This document shows, one piece after another, positions 1 to 10,878 of a stretch of DNA of 60,919 bases. The notes under the pieces are model-generated. The model searched no databases, had not been told where the DNA came from, and saw only the letters and a program-made list of their open reading frames with translations. The translations under genes were made by a program, and so were the position numbers. The first letter of the stretch is position 1, and each line of letters opens with the position of its first letter. This DNA is from Bacteroidales bacterium (GTDB lineage: Bacteria; Bacteroidota; Bacteroidia; Bacteroidales; UBA10428), in NCBI GenBank assembly GCA_016926205.1, contig JAFGPB010000087.1:1-60919 (forward strand), read 5' to 3'.

Positions 1-3000
1 GCTGTAAATTCGATCTTGAAATAACGGTCGCCCGCAGTGATCTGGTCAACTTCATAAGTTTCTGTCTGTGCAAGATAACGGATGATTGTCTTGTTATCGC
101 GGATTGCCAGGTCAAATCTCAGGTTCAGATCACTTTCAAAAGTCCTTTCACCGATTTTCACAGGCACAGAGTTAAAACGGTATCCTGCACCAATCACAAG
201 CTCATTATTAAGGCTTTCCGTAAGCTGATTGTTGGACAGGCTCAAGGCCAGTACCCTGGATTTTCTGAATTGCAGGCGTGTGGACAGACTGTTCACCCAG
301 GCCATGTCTAACCCGATAAAAGGATTCATGTCCTCCCTTATTGCCAGTGTATTAATCTGCAGCTCAGGAATAAAATTGTTCTGTATGTCCCTGACGTATC
401 CCAGACCGTCTTCTTCATCCGCAACGAATCCGAAGTTGGTCGTATACGCATTAATATTGTATGTAGAACTGTAAGAGTGTGTTATGTTTGCGGATCTCAA
501 CAACGGCTGAAGGAACGGTATTCTCGAGATTCCGTCAAAAGTAAGTCGCCAGTTCGGCATGATTTTCAGGAATCCGGGAAACTTTGAAAGTGAAATCTTC
601 TGAGGATCCTGACCGGTATAGGATGCAAGGAAAGCCGGGATGATCACATCGGAAGACGTAGAACCGTAACCATCTGCATAACCGGGTTCTGTTGCTTGCT
701 GAATCGTACCCTGATAATGGATTCCGGTCGCATCCAGACGCTCATCAGATAACCGTTGAGAAATGATCTTACGGTATTCCTTGAACCGTTCAAAATAAAC
801 CGACATGTAACCGTTGTCGCTTTTGATTTTCTCAAATGCTGATCCGATGCTTATAATTGACATGGAGAAACTTCCGTACCTCATGCGGTTGTCAAAATAG
901 AACCCCCCATGAGTGAACAGGGTATCACTGTAATAAAAATATTCATTCAATGATTTCGTATGCGTTCTGAGTCCCGAAAGCTCTACTCTGAAACCTCTTA
1001 CCGGCTCAAAGGTTCCTCTGATGTTTACATTTTCGGTTTCATTCAGGGTATATGGACTGTTAAAGGCCGGATTTCTCGTCAGCCAGCCATTTGATGCGGC
1101 ATTCCTGATAAAATCCTGGTCCTGGTATCCCAGAAGAAACGGCAATCCCGGAGAGCCTCCGTACTCATCTCCGGTATTGAATCCGATGATGTTTGGTGTG
1201 GGCATGTATCCCATCAGATTGGTGCCTCCGGTTTTTGAATATGTCAATGTTACATTTTTCAATCCTGTCAGGATCCTTACCGTATTCTCAGCCAGAAACA
1301 CGAAAGGATTCTCGCCGGCTTCGACTTCTCCCGTCACCGTAAGCATAACACCGGTATGGATCGTATCGGCCGTAACACTGATCCTGTTCTCGTCTATAAC
1401 ATCAATAATGGCTTCCACATCCTGTCCATTCCTGTCTTTCAGAACCACCTCAACATTCCTGGTGTTCAGTTTGTGACTGAAATTTCTGGTGGTATTGGCT
1501 CTTAATGCCAGATTCTCCCTTGAATACGTCACGGTCTTGTATCTCTTGTCAGCCTCAACCTGTCCGGTTGCCGTTCCGCCATATTTTGAACTGATCCTGT
1601 TTATGAATTTCACTTTGTTGTAAAGTAAAGACAGGTTCAGGCTGGAATTCGCCTGAATGGTGCTGGAATTGCTCATGGAATTGCCAAGAGAACGGCTTCC
1701 CTGAAATACAGGTCCCTCCCTCCACTGGAAAGTAGAATTGTATCGCAGGGACAATGAGGTCCAGTTCAGGATCGGAAATTTGCTCAACGGTACACTGTAT
1801 GTCGCGTTAAAACTGTGGTTGTAATGTATCGCACGTCCTCCTTCACCGATGCTGTTCCAGACTGATTTTGACCATTCACGGTTGTCCCCTTTTCTGAACC
1901 AGTCGTATGCACCCTGTTGCTCTTCGATTCGCGACTGGTTGTGGACCGAAAAATCAAATCTTAACGACCGGGTAAGATCCCAGCTGATCTCATATTCCCG
2001 GGTCCAGACGAAATCCTTGCTTACGGTTGAATCAATCAGGATTTCACGGTCTTCATAAACATTTCTCAGTTTAGTCTCATTGTAATACCTGTCGAAATCT
2101 GTCCGGAATGAAAGCCTGCTGGGCATGAGCGAGAAATTGAAATCTTTGATAAAACGCAAATAAGGTGAATTTAAGCCTTTTATACTGCCAAACGGGGTGA
2201 TGTTTTTTGGCCTCGCATTGTATATATAATTGAAGGCCAATCCATATCTCACCGTATTGTTGCGCTCAACCTCATAACTGTGCGCTTCGGTCCTGCTGTA
2301 ACCTGCAGTCAGTGAAAAATTGGAAGGGGAAAGCAGCCGGAACTTCTCGAACTCCTGATTCACCCGGACGTTCGTAAGGTTGACACTGTTGCGCTTGACC
2401 ACATCCTGAGACACTTCCTTGACCTCCCTTCTTTCATCTTTCGTCCCGGCTTCTTTCAGGGCATCCTTCAGCAGTCGGTCCGGTTCATTCGGTGCGTATT
2501 CCGGATTTATTGTCGTATTTGATATGCCGACGTAGAGGGGAATGGACACCTGGGTTTTTTCAGGCAACAGCTTTCCCAGCTCTACGTTGGTGGCAACATT
2601 GATTTGGTTGGTTTCTTCTTTTTTCCGCTGGTCAACCTTCTGTTCAATGCTGCCGAATCCGGGTTTTGATGTGCTGCCCGCGACCGATATCGTACCCAGG
2701 TCCGCAAGCCGCAACTGCGTTCTGGCATTTACTGCCCAGCCCCCGTCATTGTTGAAATCTGTCAGTCTAAATTCATTAAACCACACTTCTGCGGATTTGG
2801 AAAGGCCGTCGTTCGGATAATCATTGTCCACATCACCTGCATTTCTGATCCCGATCAGAATCGTCCTGATGTTGCTGAGGTTCGGTGTTCCTTTGATGCG
2901 TACCCTGTTTTTCCCATCCTTTCTCATATAAACCCTGGTGATGTTATAGTTTCCAGGATCATCGCGAACTGCCTGATCCCTCTCAACCTTCAGGTCCACC

Positions 3001-6000
3001 AGCTCATCCAGCTTGATTTCTATCAGATTTTCGTCAGGCCATACGATCCTCCGTTCAGAATCATTATAATTGCCCTGGGGGGTTACCTTCAATGGAACTT
3101 CATATTCGTAGTAGTTGTCGGTCTGGTCAGATCCCATCCTGACAAAAGCCGTGATTTCATAATCATTCAGGTTCTGGTTGATCAAAGCTTCCGCATGAAC
3201 AAACATCTTCAGCATTTTATACTGCCTCAGGTCAAGGTTCATGTTCTTATAAGCACCTCTGGCATCACCATCTGCAAGGTTGCGTACCCTATAGACCACC
3301 GACTGTTCATTCAACTGGGCAATCTGAGGCTGACTGGGATCCACAACACGGTCGATTCCCGGGGGCAGAATATAGTTGACGGGTTCTTTGGCTGCATTTT
3401 CTTCAATATTTACGGACGTGATCTCAAAATTTCCGCCTTCATACTGATTTGTGATGGAAGGGCCTCCCTGAACAAGACTGTTGTTGTATTTTCTCCATTC
3501 CGACCTGATCAGGCGCAACTCGGCAAAACGAAGGATCACCGGCTCCCGGAATCCCGTCAGGTACATTCTCATGAACCTTATGGACTTGAAATCCTCAATA
3601 TTCCCGTATTTCTTCTCGAAATCGTTGATCGGGATGCGAAACTGATACCAGTTTACATCCTTCCCCCTTACGATCTCAGTGATATAATCATTCTCAACAT
3701 TCATGATCCCGGGCTTCAATGGAACATGATATTCATAATAAGATTCCGTTTCATTTAACGTATTGTCACGATTTAAATCCTCTGTATTCGGCAGGGTTGT
3801 ACCTGCCGCAAAATCACCTCCGCTCTGCTGGTTTGTCGGTGAGTTGCCTTCCATATTATTGTAATCCTTATACCGGGAAATGACACCTGCCGTATCGCTG
3901 TAATCAGGACTGAGAAAATACCTGAAATTATCACGGGAAGGATCTTCAAATGCCATCTGAAATGCCTGTGAACCCTGAGGCAATGCATTAAGATATGACC
4001 TGAATTTTTCCCGCTCCTGATCATCATCCAGACCGTCGAGTCCAACGTCCTGCATGGCGCGGTTGTCGGGATCAGCATCGAAAGTGTTTACAATGGCCTG
4101 TACCGTAGGCACCCTGCCCCAGACCGTGTTTGTATCAACACGGACAATGGTGTCCGTTGTCGGCAGACCGTTTTCAAACGATTTGCGTGAATCTTTCAGC
4201 ACATCCTCAGAGATCTCTCCGAGGTTGAAATACAAATCACCTCCCTGATGCAGGGAATCCTCAACGAAAGGATCCATAAGCCAGAACTCTATATATTCAA
4301 TATTGGAAGTTTCAAAATCATTGGTCTGAATTTCACGCATAATGCCGCCCCACCTAAGTTCAGGATTCGGAAGCCTGCCGTCAGGGGTAATTGACGGATC
4401 GAAATTATAAGGACCCCGTTCTTCAGGATAGTAGGCCAGGTTCATGACAAGCAGGGTATTGTCAAAGCCTGTGCCGCTTTCCCTTTTCTTAAAGATCTCC
4501 GTTTCCAGGATCTCCCGGACAAATTGACTGTTCTGCTCTTCCTCGGTGATGTTGTCGGGGGTTCTTGACTCATTTCGTGTAAAAAGCGGATCGATCGAAT
4601 ACCAGGCCAGTTTTGCCCGGTTGTAACCGTAGCGCAGATCATTCAAAGTGCCGGAATATTCAAACCTTTTGGGTGTACTGGACAAAAACCAGGACTGAAT
4701 CGTTTTCAGCTCAACCGGGGTTTCTGTACCTTCAAAATCATCTATGTATGCAACACCCCCTTCACCGATGACTTTGGCCTGACCGGGGATCAGGTGTGCG
4801 AATTCAGCATCGAATGTCACCGTAGACGGTTCTTTCGTCTCGATCAACGGCAGTTTGTCAATTAAATTGGTGATGAGTTGTGATTCCGTACGGTAGCTGG
4901 TATTCAAACCCCATATGGTGTTGGAGATCGGTTCGTCGCCAATATTGACCTTTTGCGTTAAGGGTCTTTCTGTCAGGTTCATCACTGTCGCGCCCACATT
5001 GAAATTGTCCGAGAACCTGTATTCCATATGTGTGCCCACAAGGGTCTTGGTCTGCAAATTGAAAAGCGCGTTGTTCTCAAGTGAAACCCGGATCGGCGCT
5101 CCGGATTCAATAAGTCCCTGATTCAGGATCCTCACCCTTCCCAAAGTGTAATCCACCGTATAATCCTGTCCTTCAGCAAGTGTAAGCCCCCCTGAAGATA
5201 CCTTTACGGAGCCCTGGGGTATGTTAATCGCATTGAGCTGTATCTCTGAACTGGAAGATGACTGGTAGGAACCTTCCAGGAAAAACTTGTTCTTTCCGGA
5301 GTTCTGTCGCGCCTTGGTTTGTGTGGAATCATAAAGCGCTTCAAAGACATATTTATCAGCAACGGGATCTCTGGCAGGGTCGCCTCCGGTGATGGTCATG
5401 CGTAAATCCGAACCAAAAGGCTCAACCTGCGTGAAAAAGATCCTTCCGTCCCGGGCACTGACAGTAATTCCTTCTATAAAGTCAAACCGGCCGTCCGGAA
5501 CCGGTTGATTCCTTGAATCGAGATTGTCCATGTCCATCACCTTAAGCAGAATCTTCCGGTTAAAACTGCTGTCAGCCTGATTGTCGGCAATATAATTCAC
5601 AGGAACACCCGTCTCATCTTTCCTATACAAAATATCCATAATAAAATCCTGGCCTGAGACCTGATATGCTCCGATTGCATAAACATTTTTCATCATCAGA
5701 TCCCATGTTCCGAGCTTTGGGGTCAGAGTGGTACCCTTGATCATTTTTACGGCCAGTGTTGCTGGTGCGCTCACACCATCGGTTGACAACTCTCCCACCC
5801 GGTAAGTCTTGCCCTGAAATGTATACACATAAGCAACTGCCAGCACTTCATCCGACCGCAGCGCAGAATTCAGGGAAATGTACCCCAGCTCCCTGTTTAC
5901 CGTATATTCGCGTTCATTTAACTTACGGGCATTTTCAACTTTTTCAAAATCAATTCCGTTGTAAAAACCTGAAGTACCTTCAAGAGGAGCAAGGATTTTG

Positions 6001-7193
6001 GAAATCTGGTTGAATGTCCTGAATGCCGCATAATCCGCTGTGATGGTCGTGTAAAGCTGATTCTGCCCGTTGTCTGCCGGTGCATTCACCAAACTCCCGG
6101 GAAGAATGAAATTCTCTTCACCGAAGAAATTCGGCTGACCGTCGGGACCGTATCCTTCACCGAGATCCATCAGTGCCAGGATATTTCGGGTATCATTGTT
6201 GAAATCGCTTGTTTTGTTCGTAATCCACACTTCAACCTGCTCAATCCGGACACCTGAATTAACATGCGGCAATGATTCAAGCCAGGAATTGTAATTGTCC
6301 CTGAAGAAATGCGACAGGAAAAAATGCCGGTTTGCGTCATAGTCCACTGCATCCACCTTGAATTCATTTATCTGGGCTCCGCCTTTCACTTCGATGACCT
6401 GCGACTGTCCGCGCTGGTGACTGAAAACGGTGCTCACGAATAGTTTTCCGAACTGCAGATCGGTCTTCAGTCCGAATAAGCTCTGGCTCCCTGTAATCAG
6501 GCTCCCGGGGAGTGAGAATGTCACGTTTCCCGCTTCTATCTTTTTAATGATTTCATCCTCCTTCCCCGTATATTCCAGTTTTGTTTTATTCTCAAAATCA
6601 AATGAAGCCTCAGTATTGTAATTGATCCCCAGTTGCATTTTGTCTCCTATGCTTCCGGTGACATTCATCTGGATCTTTTCTTTGAACAAAAAAGATCCGT
6701 TTCTTCTGTTTTTTTCCGAAAGTGCCGGATTGTCAATCCTGGACATGTTGTAGCCAAAGATCAACTCTGCCGAACCCTGGGGTACAATATTGATTACATC
6801 AGTACCAAAAACCTTATCAAAGGTTTCACCAAGACTGAATGTTGGCAGTAAGGGTGCAGTCTGTGATGCGGAAGTCTCCCTCGACCTCTGAAACCAGTAA
6901 TCACGTACCGAAGTCCGGTTGACATAATCATAATACTGATCGATGGTCATGGATGAAGGACGCCTGTAATCAAAACTCCCGATTTTCTCTGAAAATATAA
7001 ACCGGTTCTGAGCCGGGTCATAAGTCACCAACTGCCGGATATTCGAAGGATTTCTAAGGTACAAAGGAGAATAAATGCCGCTGTTTGAAAAAGGAAAACG
7101 CAATTCATCCCTGAAGGGATACTGCAATTTCAGACTATCATTGGATTCCGGAACAACTTCCTGTGCAAAGCCGGCGTTCGCAACCAAACCCAT
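1..7193 (-). CDS. sprA: Cell-surface protein SprA (type IX secretion translocon), C-terminus truncated by window edge
   Basis: Continuous open frame on the minus strand from about 7193 to the left edge, absent from the ORF track because its stop lies outside the window. My translation reads MGLVANAGFAQEVVPESNDSLKLQYPFRDELRFPFSNSGIYSPLYLRNPSNIRQLVTYDPAQNRF... and contains VIGEGGVAYIDDFEGTE, typical of SprA. The start could be an upstream TTG near 7276. Confidence 0.93.
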   Translation of the reverse strand, partial: MGLVANAGFAQEVVPESNDSLKLQYPFRDELRFPFSNSGIYSPLYLRNPSNIRQLVTYDPAQNRFIFSEKIGSFDYRRPSSMTIDQYYDYVNRTSVRDYWFQRSRETSASQTAPLLPTFSLGETFDKVFGTDVINIVPQGSAELIFGYNMSRIDNPALSEKNRRNGSFLFKEKIQMNVTGSIGDKMQLGINYNTEASFDFENKTKLEYTGKEDEIIKKIEAGNVTFSLPGSLITGSQSLFGLKTDLQFGKLFVSTVFSHQRGQSQVIEVKGGAQINEFKVDAVDYDANRHFFLSHFFRDNYNSWLESLPHVNSGVRIEQVEVWITNKTSDFNNDTRNILALMDLGEGYGPDGQPNFFGEENFILPGSLVNAPADNGQNQLYTTITADYAAFRTFNQISKILAPLEGTSGFYNGIDFEKVENARKLNEREYTVNRELGYISLNSALRSDEVLAVAYVYTFQGKTYRVGELSTDGVSAPATLAVKMIKGTTLTPKLGTWDLMMKNVYAIGAYQVSGQDFIMDILYRKDETGVPVNYIADNQADSSFNRKILLKVMDMDNLDSRNQPVPDGRFDFIEGITVSARDGRIFFTQVEPFGSDLRMTITGGDPARDPVADKYVFEALYDSTQTKARQNSGKNKFFLEGSYQSSSSSEIQLNAINIPQGSVKVSSGGLTLAEGQDYTVDYTLGRVRILNQGLIESGAPIRVSLENNALFNLQTKTLVGTHMEYRFSDNFNVGATVMNLTERPLTQKVNIGDEPISNTIWGLNTSYRTESQLITNLIDKLPLIETKEPSTVTFDAEFAHLIPGQAKVIGEGGVAYIDDFEGTETPVELKTIQSWFLSSTPKRFEYSGTLNDLRYGYNRAKLAWYSIDPLFTRNESRTPDNITEEEQNSQFVREILETEIFKKRESGTGFDNTLLVMNLAYYPEERGPYNFDPSITPDGRLPNPELRWGGIMREIQTNDFETSNIEYIEFWLMDPFVEDSLHQGGDLYFNLGEISEDVLKDSRKSFENGLPTTDTIVRVDTNTVWGRVPTVQAIVNTFDADPDNRAMQDVGLDGLDDDQEREKFRSYLNALPQGSQAFQMAFEDPSRDNFRYFLSPDYSDTAGVISRYKDYNNMEGNSPTNQQSGGDFAAGTTLPNTEDLNRDNTLNETESYYEYHVPLKPGIMNVENDYITEIVRGKDVNWYQFRIPINDFEKKYGNIEDFKSIRFMRMYLTGFREPVILRFAELRLIRSEWRKYNNSLVQGGPSITNQYEGGNFEITSVNIEENAAKEPVNYILPPGIDRVVDPSQPQIAQLNEQSVVYRVRNLADGDARGAYKNMNLDLRQYKMLKMFVHAEALINQNLNDYEITAFVRMGSDQTDNYYEYEVPLKVTPQGNYNDSERRIVWPDENLIEIKLDELVDLKVERDQAVRDDPGNYNITRVYMRKDGKNRVRIKGTPNLSNIRTILIGIRNAGDVDNDYPNDGLSKSAEVWFNEFRLTDFNNDGGWAVNARTQLRLADLGTISVAGSTSKPGFGSIEQKVDQRKKEETNQINVATNVELGKLLPEKTQVSIPLYVGISNTTINPEYAPNEPDRLLKDALKEAGTKDERREVKEVSQDVVKRNSVNLTNVRVNQEFEKFRLLSPSNFSLTAGYSRTEAHSYEVERNNTVRYGLAFNYIYNARPKNITPFGSIKGLNSPYLRFIKDFNFSLMPSRLSFRTDFDRYYNETKLRNVYEDREILIDSTVSKDFVWTREYEISWDLTRSLRFDFSVHNQSRIEEQQGAYDWFRKGDNREWSKSVWNSIGEGGRAIHYNHSFNATYSVPLSKFPILNWTSLSLRYNSTFQWREGPVFQGSRSLGNSMSNSSTIQANSSLNLSLLYNKVKFINRISSKYGGTATGQVEADKRYKTVTYSRENLALRANTTRNFSHKLNTRNVEVVLKDRNGQDVEAIIDVIDENRISVTADTIHTGVMLTVTGEVEAGENPFVFLAENTVRILTGLKNVTLTYSKTGGTNLMGYMPTPNIIGFNTGDEYGGSPGLPFLLGYQDQDFIRNAASNGWLTRNPAFNSPYTLNETENVNIRGTFEPVRGFRVELSGLRTHTKSLNEYFYYSDTLFTHGGFYFDNRMRYGSFSMSIISIGSAFEKIKSDNGYMSVYFERFKEYRKIISQRLSDERLDATGIHYQGTIQQATEPGYADGYGSTSSDVIIPAFLASYTGQDPQKISLSKFPGFLKIMPNWRLTFDGISRIPFLQPLLRSANITHSYSSTYNINAYTTNFGFVADEEDGLGYVRDIQNNFIPELQINTLAIREDMNPFIGLDMAWVNSLSTRLQFRKSRVLALSLSNNQLTESLNNELVIGAGYRFNSVPVKIGERTFESDLNLRFDLAIRDNKTIIRYLAQTETYEVDQITAGDRYFKIEFT

Positions 7194-7297
7194 CAAAAAG
7201 CAAACCAGCCAGCGGGTTTTTGTATATATTTGAAACGGCTTTGTCCTTCTGATATGTTGAACCGTCCAATTTGTCAAATTCCTGATGTTTATGACTT

Positions 7298-7879
7298 TTA
7301 CAACTGTTTCAAGGCTTTTTTGATGAGGTCCTCAAGCGAAAGGGATTTTTCTTTGGCCAATATCCTCACGAGTACCTTATCCACTTCGGTTTTGTTAAAC
7401 CCAAGGATTACCAATGCAGATAACGCTTCATCCTTTAATCTATTGTCTATTAGAGCAAATAATTCGTCAGATGTTTTTTCTTTGCCCAGTTTGTCCCTCA
7501 GCTCGATGATTACCCGTTGCGCTGTCTTTGTACCGATACCTTTGATGCTTTGCAGGACTGAAGTATTGCCGGCAGCAATCGCCTGCTGCAAATCGAGGGT
7601 GGTCAGTGATGACAGCATCATGCGTGCTGTATTGGCACCGATACCGGAAACAGTGATCAGTGCCCTGAACATTTCACGTTCAAGCTTGTCGGAAAAGCCA
7701 TAAAAAAGATGCGCGTCTTCCCGTATTACCTGATGGATGAACAGTTTTACCCGGGTGAGTGACTGGATTTTTGAATATGTATTCAGTGAAATCTGAACAA
7801 TGTAACCTATATTTCCGGTTTCAATGACACAAAATGCAGGGTTGATTTCAGTAAGGTCACCTTCAATGGTTTCATACAT
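7298..7879 (-). CDS. ruvA: Holliday junction branch migration protein RuvA
   Basis: 193 aa; MYETIEGDLTEINPAFCVIETGNIGYIVQISL, HhH motifs VSGIGANTARMMLS and IKGIGTKTAQRVIIELRDKL. Confidence 0.97.
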   Translation of the reverse strand: MYETIEGDLTEINPAFCVIETGNIGYIVQISLNTYSKIQSLTRVKLFIHQVIREDAHLFYGFSDKLEREMFRALITVSGIGANTARMMLSSLTTLDLQQAIAAGNTSVLQSIKGIGTKTAQRVIIELRDKLGKEKTSDELFALIDNRLKDEALSALVILGFNKTEVDKVLVRILAKEKSLSLEDLIKKALKQL

Positions 7880-7948
7880 GGGAATTGTTGTTATGGATTT
7901 TTATCAGGTCAGGTTGTTTTGCTACTCTCCGAAGCCAGCGGGACAGGA

Positions 7949-9001
7949 TCATAATTCACTAAGATCTACAGATGAAAGCGGATTGCGTGACATCTCACTG
8001 TATGAACTCCTGTTCTTAAAAATATCACATGCAAGATAGATTGCTTTCCTGAAGGATTCCGGTGATGCTTCATTTTTACCGGCCAGTTCATATGCGGTAC
8101 CGTGTGCCGGAGATGTCCTTACCACAGGCAGTCCGGCCGTATAATTCACTCCTCCGTCAACTGTAAGCGCCTTAAACGGAATCATCCCTTGATCATGATA
8201 CATGGCAAGAACAGCATCAAACTGCCGGTACGTTCCCGCACCAAAAAATCCATCTGCCGGAAATGGGCCGAAAGCCATAATCTTTTCTGTTTTTGCCAGT
8301 TCCAGGGCAGGCTTGATAATGTCTGTTTCTTCACTGCCCAGCAGTCCTTCATCGCCCGCATGGGGATTCAGTCCAAGTACTGCGATACGCGGACTTGAAA
8401 TCATAAAATCGATCTGAAGGGACCGGTTCAAAATGTGCAGTTTTTCTAAAATTGCATCCATGGTAATGTATTCTGGAATTTTGATTATGGGCAGGTGGGT
8501 CGTTACAACTCCCACCCTCATCAGGTCATTGATCATCAACATGAGCACTCCCTCCGCTTTAAACCGTGATGCCAGAAACTCGGTATGACCCGGAAAATTG
8601 AATCTATCCGATTGTATGTTCATCTTGTTTACGGGACCCGTCACAAGTGCATCGATCTTACCGGCCGCCATATCCGAACAGGCGGCTTCAAGTGCTTTAT
8701 AGGAAGCTTCACCGGCAGCCTGACTGATCTTTCCCAGTTCAACCCTTGCATTGTCGTCAGTACAGTTGATGATGTTTGCGCGGCGCAGGATCGCTTCATC
8801 TGCCAGGCGTATCGTATTGAAGCTGAAGTTTTCTATATTCAGTGCTTTGCGATGGTATGATGCAATCTTAGGCGAACCATAAATGACCGGTATGCAAAAA
8901 TCAAAAATTCTGTTGTCCAATAATGATTTGATAATTACCTCATAACTGATCCCATTGATATCACCCTGAGTTATTCCGAGTATAATTTTATCACCCTTCA
9001 T
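7949..9001 (-). CDS. pdxA: 4-hydroxythreonine-4-phosphate dehydrogenase PdxA
   Basis: 350 aa; ILGITQGDINGISYEVIIKSL, ALVTGPVNKMNI, FPGHTEFLA, LGLNPHAGDEGLLG, YHDQGMIPFKAL. Confidence 0.96.
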   Translation of the reverse strand: MKGDKIILGITQGDINGISYEVIIKSLLDNRIFDFCIPVIYGSPKIASYHRKALNIENFSFNTIRLADEAILRRANIINCTDDNARVELGKISQAAGEASYKALEAACSDMAAGKIDALVTGPVNKMNIQSDRFNFPGHTEFLASRFKAEGVLMLMINDLMRVGVVTTHLPIIKIPEYITMDAILEKLHILNRSLQIDFMISSPRIAVLGLNPHAGDEGLLGSEETDIIKPALELAKTEKIMAFGPFPADGFFGAGTYRQFDAVLAMYHDQGMIPFKALTVDGGVNYTAGLPVVRTSPAHGTAYELAGKNEASPESFRKAIYLACDIFKNRSSYSEMSRNPLSSVDLSEL

Positions 9002-9096
9002 GATCTGTACCTTAATAAATTAATGATTACGGGCCGCATATCCGACCCGGTCCGGTAAAGTTAACAATTTTATTCAGTGATGTGGTGCTCACCACC

Positions 9097-10869
9097 TCAC
9101 TTCAGATTCCTGAAAAGGGTGAACAGGAATTCCAGTCCGCCGTTGCTGCGGTTTTTTACAGAAATTGTGCCTTTGTGGAATTCTATGGCATTTTTAACGA
9201 TGGCAAGTCCGAGTCCGGTCCCACCCCTTTTGCGGTCGCGTCCCTTATCCACTCTGTAAAACCGTTCAAAAAGCCTGGGCAGGTCTTCGTCAGGGACTCC
9301 TCTGCCATCGTCCGAAAATGAAAAATAATAGAATTCCTCATCTTCAGCGTATTTTTCGATCCTGATGGTCGTGCCTTCCCCGCCATGATCAACAGCGTTA
9401 TCCATCAGGTTCCTGAAGACCGAGTACATCAATACCGGATTGCCCTTTAACATTAGTTTACTGCCTATGGCAATCTCCAGTTCTATCTGATGCTCGTCCA
9501 GTCCCGGCCGCATCTCCTGCTCTATTTCTTTAAGAATATTGCGCAGGTCCATGGCTTCTATTTCATAAAGACTGCCGGCTTCTTCAATTTTTGTAAGCAG
9601 GGAGATATCATTGACCAGATGGGAAAGCCGACATGCCTGAGCATATGCCCTGTGCAGAAAATCCATGGCCTTTTCCTTTGGAGGATTGCTTTCAATGATG
9701 GTTTCGAGCAGTCCCCTGATGGAACTCACCGGTGTTTTCAACTCGTGGGCAATATTTTCCGTTAGTTCCTGTTTCAGCAGCTTTCTTTTTGCAGGTCTGG
9801 TAACATCCTGTATGGAGACTTCGAAACTTTTATCCGGAAAGACCATGCTTTTGACATTGTAGTATTTTCCGCCCTTGCTTAGGGAGATTTCACAGACAGG
9901 TTGTTTTTCCGCAAGTTTCTGCACGTCTTTCCGGATGTTTTTGTAAATGAAACGAAAAAGATCCTCAAAGTCCGGTATGTTGAAAAAGCCTTCCGGTGAA
10001 TTTACCCTGGAATCACTGATATGGTTGATAAATTGCATAAAATGCTTGTTGTTCGTGATCACTTCCATATCTTTTGAAAAAATTGCAATGCCCTCTTCCA
10101 GCATGTTCAGGTGTCTGATAAGCTTTTCCCGCTCCGATAACAGGGTTTCTTTTGTCTGGTTCAGCTTACGGTAAATTTCGATGATCTCCTGCCCGATTGA
10201 GCCCAGCTCGTTATCCGGGAAATCCAGACCTTCCTCAACGGATTTGTTCGAGAGCACACGTGAAGTAAATTCCTTCAGTGTGTGAACCGATTTGCCAAAT
10301 TTGTCATTGATCAGAACAATACTGAAGGAGGTGATGAAAAGGACAATCACCAACAGAAGCATGAAGATGGTATCGGGCTTGATGAACTGTCTTGTTTCCA
10401 GATCGAAAATCACAGATATCCTTATGAAGTATTCTTCAACATACCTGGCATAATAATAATACCTGATTTTTGTGGTGGCTGAAACCCGAATGTCGGTGCC
10501 GAATTCTTCACGGAGGGATTGCCGGACCTCGGGACGGTTCAGATGATTCTCCATGGTGCCGATATCTTCCACACTGGAATCGTACCACACCGCACCCTCC
10601 GGAGAAATTACGGTAATCCTCAGCGTATGATCCTCGATCAGACCGGTAAGTGAGTCCAGCCTTTCAAATGATTTTTCTTCGCTGAGCTGATTTTTCTGAA
10701 TGTAATTTATAGCCAGCGAGGCATAATTGTTCAGCTCATCATTCAGTGCCTCAATGCGGATGCTCTTTTCGTGCCGGTATTGAATGATCAGCAGAACAGA
10801 GGTAAAAAATACAAGAAAAGTTACCGTATAAAAAAGCCATTTTCTGTTGTAGGAAGAAAAAAATCTCAT
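9097..10869 (-). CDS. Membrane sensor histidine kinase (PhoR-like)
   Basis: 590 aa; two N-terminal TM segments, H-box ENIAHELKTPVSSIRGLLE, N-box FRNLMDNAVDHG, G-box DDGRGVPDEDLPRLFERFYRVDKGRDRKRGGTGLGLAIVKN. Directly precedes (by ORF order) a PhoB-like regulator. Confidence 0.93.
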   Translation of the reverse strand: MRFFSSYNRKWLFYTVTFLVFFTSVLLIIQYRHEKSIRIEALNDELNNYASLAINYIQKNQLSEEKSFERLDSLTGLIEDHTLRITVISPEGAVWYDSSVEDIGTMENHLNRPEVRQSLREEFGTDIRVSATTKIRYYYYARYVEEYFIRISVIFDLETRQFIKPDTIFMLLLVIVLFITSFSIVLINDKFGKSVHTLKEFTSRVLSNKSVEEGLDFPDNELGSIGQEIIEIYRKLNQTKETLLSEREKLIRHLNMLEEGIAIFSKDMEVITNNKHFMQFINHISDSRVNSPEGFFNIPDFEDLFRFIYKNIRKDVQKLAEKQPVCEISLSKGGKYYNVKSMVFPDKSFEVSIQDVTRPAKRKLLKQELTENIAHELKTPVSSIRGLLETIIESNPPKEKAMDFLHRAYAQACRLSHLVNDISLLTKIEEAGSLYEIEAMDLRNILKEIEQEMRPGLDEHQIELEIAIGSKLMLKGNPVLMYSVFRNLMDNAVDHGGEGTTIRIEKYAEDEEFYYFSFSDDGRGVPDEDLPRLFERFYRVDKGRDRKRGGTGLGLAIVKNAIEFHKGTISVKNRSNGGLEFLFTLFRNLK

Positions 10870-10878
10870 ATTGCCGCT

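Noticed and set aside
3195-3758. 187-aa plus-strand ORF (MNKHLQHFILPQVKVHVLISTSG...)
   Set aside because: Lies entirely antisense to the continuous SprA reading frame and has no recognisable domain; shadow ORF.
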